From Enterococcus raffinosus (lineage in GTDB: Bacteria > Bacillota > Bacilli > Lactobacillales > Enterococcaceae): a stretch of 64,000 nt of DNA. A model generated the notes under the pieces. It was not told the origin of the DNA. It did no database searches and worked only from the letters and a program-made list of their open reading frames with translations. The DNA is taken from positions 1 to 64,000 of the forward strand of contig NZ_JAHLOS010000015.1 in NCBI RefSeq assembly GCF_018917525.1, given 5' to 3'. The translations under genes and the position numbers were made by a program. How positions within the stretch are numbered: the stretch's first letter is position 1; each line of letters starts with the position of its first letter. Of this stretch, positions 61,542 to 64,000 are shown one piece after another.

Positions 61542-62828
61542 TTATTCCTCCACTTCTTTTGTATGCATTGCTGATTCATTTGTTTCTTTCATAAAAAGCT
61601 TGTTTCCAATCAAATAACAGCTAAAAGATAAAATGATTCCGATCAATGGCTGATTAGGAAATTGCGGCAGCGATGGGAAAAAGCCTAGCACTACAGGAAT
61701 TACTGCAATGACCGCGCCGATTAACCAGGAAATGATCCCCAGCCAATTAACTCCTGAAACGGGTGCCCATTTTGATGAATCGCCTTTTTGAACGACCCAA
61801 TAAGAGGCGATCATTACTCCAGCAACTGCCGGAACCATCGCTGATAGGATGGACATAATTGGCACGAAATAATTTAAGATTCCCACAACTGCTAGCAAGG
61901 TTCCGATACCCCCAGCAATTGCTACGGCGACTTTTTCTTTTTCTTTTGAAATACCAAACACGTTAATAATGGCTAAGCCGCCCGAAAACGCGTTAATGAC
62001 GTTGGTTTTCCAAGTCGCCAAAATGAGTGCAATCCCTCCGATCAGCGGTGAGCCAATATTCATGAACACACTGCTAATATCAGAGGTTTTATTGACGATA
62101 GCTAAAATGGCTCCAACGGCAATCATCAATACGCCTGCCGGAATGATTCCAGCACTTGCGGCTTTTACCACATCTGAACGTTTTCCTGAAAATTGCGAAT
62201 AGTCACCAGCGATGACTGCCCCTAAGGCAAATGAACCGATCGTTACCGCCAAGCCGTCAAAAAATGAAAGCTGACTCGTCGGCTGATACGTCTGTAAAAG
62301 GTGACTGCCTTGTCCAGAAGAAAGAGCTTCGAACAGACCATATAGACAAACAATGACAAGATACGGAACCGCAATATAATTGATCAGACGAATCAAACGG
62401 ATGCCATAAATTGCTGTAACAAGCATAATGATTCCCCATATGATTGAGGAAATGGGGACAGAAATATGGATACCGTATAAATTCAAAAGATTAGCAAAGG
62501 CTGCTCCAGCAACATTTGTTTGGATGCCAAACCATCCTAAGCAAGCAATCGCTAAAATAATGGATATGATTCGTTGCGATCCGACCTCGCCGAAAACCTG
62601 CTTTGCAATTTGAACGGTCGGTTTATGGAGATCCACGCTTTGCGTTCCTTGAAGGATCATAATGACTACTGTAATCGCGTATCCGATCAAGCCCACTAAT
62701 AACGCTTTTCCCAAACTCATTCCCGATACTAAGGTGCTGCCAATTAATAAACTCGGAACACAGACCATCGAACCGCCCCAAATAAATGCTAAGCTGTACC
62801 AGGATTGTGTTTTATTTTTATCTTCCAT
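61542..62828 (-). CDS. NCS1-family permease (purine/cytosine/hydantoin-type)
   Basis: 428 residues, twelve hydrophobic segments. Family features: the N-terminal WYSLAFIWGGSMVCVPSLLIGS, ACLGWFGIQTNVAGAAFANLL, TIGSFALGAVIAGDYSQFSGKRSD, and WLGIISWLIGAVIAVI. It is closest in style to CodB-type cytosine permeases. It presumably imports the nitrogenous ring compound metabolised by the DUF917/HyuA-like pair. A PucR-type regulator gene precedes it, separated by a terminator, so it likely starts its own transcript. Confidence 0.87.
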   Translation of the reverse strand: MEDKNKTQSWYSLAFIWGGSMVCVPSLLIGSTLVSGMSLGKALLVGLIGYAITVVIMILQGTQSVDLHKPTVQIAKQVFGEVGSQRIISIILAIACLGWFGIQTNVAGAAFANLLNLYGIHISVPISSIIWGIIMLVTAIYGIRLIRLINYIAVPYLVIVCLYGLFEALSSGQGSHLLQTYQPTSQLSFFDGLAVTIGSFALGAVIAGDYSQFSGKRSDVVKAASAGIIPAGVLMIAVGAILAIVNKTSDISSVFMNIGSPLIGGIALILATWKTNVINAFSGGLAIINVFGISKEKEKVAVAIAGGIGTLLAVVGILNYFVPIMSILSAMVPAVAGVMIASYWVVQKGDSSKWAPVSGVNWLGIISWLIGAVIAVIPVVLGFFPSLPQFPNQPLIGIILSFSCYLIGNKLFMKETNESAMHTKEVEE

Positions 62829-62938
62829 ATCGTTCCCCCCTTGTATAAATCCCGATTATACGTGAGGCAAAAGCAGATGTCTTTTTCTAAATGAAAAATA
62901 AATGAGAATATTTTTTGTTTTTTTACAATACAAATAGA

Positions 62939-62980
62939 GCTGCCTGCACTATCCAGCAGAGATTGGATAGTGCAGGCAGC
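62939..62980 (-). terminator. Terminator between the PucR gene and the permease operon
   Basis: A 17-base perfect stem GCTGCCTGCACTATCCA/TGGATAGTGCAGGCAGC with an 8-base loop, just after the regulator's stop. The following T-run is weak (TCTATTTGT). Confidence 0.75.
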
Positions 62981-62992
62981 CAAGTTCTTCGA

Positions 62993-64000
62993 TCATAAGG
63001 TGTTCGAACGACGAACGATTCGATAGACCAGACAAGTAATTGAACATTCATAGCTATCAGAGATTCTCGTCACATCGCAGCCCAGCAGTTCATTGATGCG
63101 CTTAATTCGATATTTTACCGTATTTTTATGGATAAATAGGTAGTCGCCGCATTTTTGATAATCGGCATCAGCATCTAGCAGAAACGTACATAATGTATGC
63201 ATTTGCTCGGAATTTTCAATAATTGGTTGGATGTTTCTCAATACCTCATCGACTCTTACTTCTCCAGAGCGTACGTACTCGATTGCTTGCTGAACTTGGC
63301 GCACTTCGCTGATTGTAAAATGCTTTTTGCCGATAAACAGGGTCGAAAGCTCTTCTTTTAAGCTATTGATCAATTGATAATTTTTTCGAACGTCTGTCGT
63401 ATTTCTCAAACGGGGACAAACCGCCAGACTCTCAATTTCCATCAGAAACTGACTGCTGCCTAAAAAGTTTTCACTCAGAGTTACCTCTTGGTCGTTGTAT
63501 CTGTAATTCCCAAGCAATACGATTAATTGATCACCCAAAAGCTGGACGATACTTGTGTGATAATACTTCGTTACGTAGTCAAGAACCTCCGCTTTTAGCT
63601 CCTTTTCCTTCTCAGGACTCTTCAGTTGAAATAGCCACATCAAATTGATGCTCTTCACATCGATGGACAGTTTATTTGCCAACCGATACATTTTTTCGCT
63701 TTCATCATTCAAGATGGCCTTGACCAGTCCATGCTCACTGACTTCGCCATGCTTTTTCCCCCACAGATTTAATGCGACTTGAATCAGCTCCACCGACTGC
63801 TCACATTCAGCTGGCGTTAAAGATTCATGCTCCTTCACTAAGTACAGATTCAACACACCATTGTCCTTATGAAAGATTTCTCTAGAGAAAACCCAACAGC
63901 TCTCTTTCTTTGTTGGCGCATTAGTATTTCGCTCAGCATTCAACAAAAAATTTGCCAGATTTAGCTTTGAATTTCTTGGCCATCTTATTTGATTGATTAT
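62993..64000 (-). CDS. PucR/CdaR-type transcriptional regulator, 5' end outside the window
   Basis: The frame is open from the right edge to the stop at 62993 (335 codons). The TTG at 63946 has no ribosome binding site and upstream codons keep coding (NSKLNLANFLLNAE), so the true start lies beyond 64000. The C-terminal PucR helix-turn-helix is clear: MHTLCTFLLDADADYQKCGD, then LFIHKNTVKYRIKRINELLG. The middle has the sensor-like region of CdaR/PucR proteins (YKCGDYL-type and LMWLFQLKSPEKEKELKAEV). It likely controls the adjacent permease/DUF917/HyuA operon in response to its substrate. Confidence 0.85.
   Translation of the reverse strand: MINQIRWPRNSKLNLANFLLNAERNTNAPTKKESCWVFSREIFHKDNGVLNLYLVKEHESLTPAECEQSVELIQVALNLWGKKHGEVSEHGLVKAILNDESEKMYRLANKLSIDVKSINLMWLFQLKSPEKEKELKAEVLDYVTKYYHTSIVQLLGDQLIVLLGNYRYNDQEVTLSENFLGSSQFLMEIESLAVCPRLRNTTDVRKNYQLINSLKEELSTLFIGKKHFTISEVRQVQQAIEYVRSGEVRVDEVLRNIQPIIENSEQMHTLCTFLLDADADYQKCGDYLFIHKNTVKYRIKRINELLGCDVTRISDSYECSITCLVYRIVRRSNTL

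Noticed and set aside
1-64000. CRISPR arrays, rRNA and tRNA genes
   Set aside because: No regularly spaced direct repeats, and no tRNA-like cloverleaf or rRNA-like sequence noticed on reading; a dedicated scan was not possible.

Overview
The window looks like chromosomal DNA of a low-GC Gram-positive bacterium, most likely an Enterococcus or a close relative. Reasons: strong AGGAGG-type ribosome binding sites, many PTS operons with BglG/LicT-type control, a bacteriocin precursor with an enterocin-B-like double-glycine leader, LPXTG/MucBP and C39-type surface proteins, AbiE, and IS elements of the ISL3, IS256 and IS1380 families. I cannot fix the species. No rRNA, tRNA or CRISPR array was seen.

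Layout. 1-1.2 kb: ISL3-family transposase running off the left edge. 1.4-5 kb: antiterminator-controlled PTS operon (RAT/terminator, LicT-like protein, EIIBC broken by an in-frame amber codon, YdjC deacetylase, EIIA). 5-8 kb: aminoglycoside 6-adenylyltransferase-like gene, HAD phosphatase, thyA. 8-13 kb: surface and secreted proteins (C39-like protein with a possible Fur box; MucBP protein with an internal LPKTG signal; a 38-residue membrane protein) and small hypotheticals. 13.3-14.8 kb: decayed IS256-family element. 14.8-24.5 kb: defence-like block with a two-gene restriction-modification system, a PIN-like nuclease and a zinc-hook SMC-like ATPase. 24.6-31 kb: a methyltransferase, a hypothetical, then a lactose/cellobiose-type PTS operon (RarD, EIIA, broken EIIC, EIIB, M81 metallopeptidase) preceded by a stand-alone CAT RNA-binding domain and its RAT/terminator, plus a divergent small-RNA candidate.

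31.6-35.4 kb: an IS1380-family pseudo-element, then a three-gene module (unknown protein, SecB-like chaperone, PD-(D/E)XK nuclease-like protein) that ends against a second IS1380 left end. 36-41 kb: accessory patchwork with a bacteriocin and candidate immunity gene, two paralogous unknown proteins flanking an AbiE type IV toxin-antitoxin operon with a clear operator, an ssb remnant and a displaced copy of the queG 3' end. 41.3-42.7 kb: queG and a 109-bp tandem repeat. 43.5-45.7 kb: cassette of DUF1659/DUF2922-like small proteins and a holin.

45.8-64 kb: metabolic operons. These are transketolase with an ascorbate-type PTS and its PRD regulator; an alpha-glucoside operon (GH4 enzyme, EIICB, YdjC deacetylase) with a divergent RpiR regulator; a secreted GH16 glucanase; and a PucR - NCS1 permease - DUF917 - HyuA-like operon.

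The best candidates for undescribed biology are the SecB-like/nuclease module (33.6-35.3 kb), the zinc-hook ATPase/PIN pair (20.8-24.4 kb), and the CAT-domain-only antiterminator (30.7 kb).
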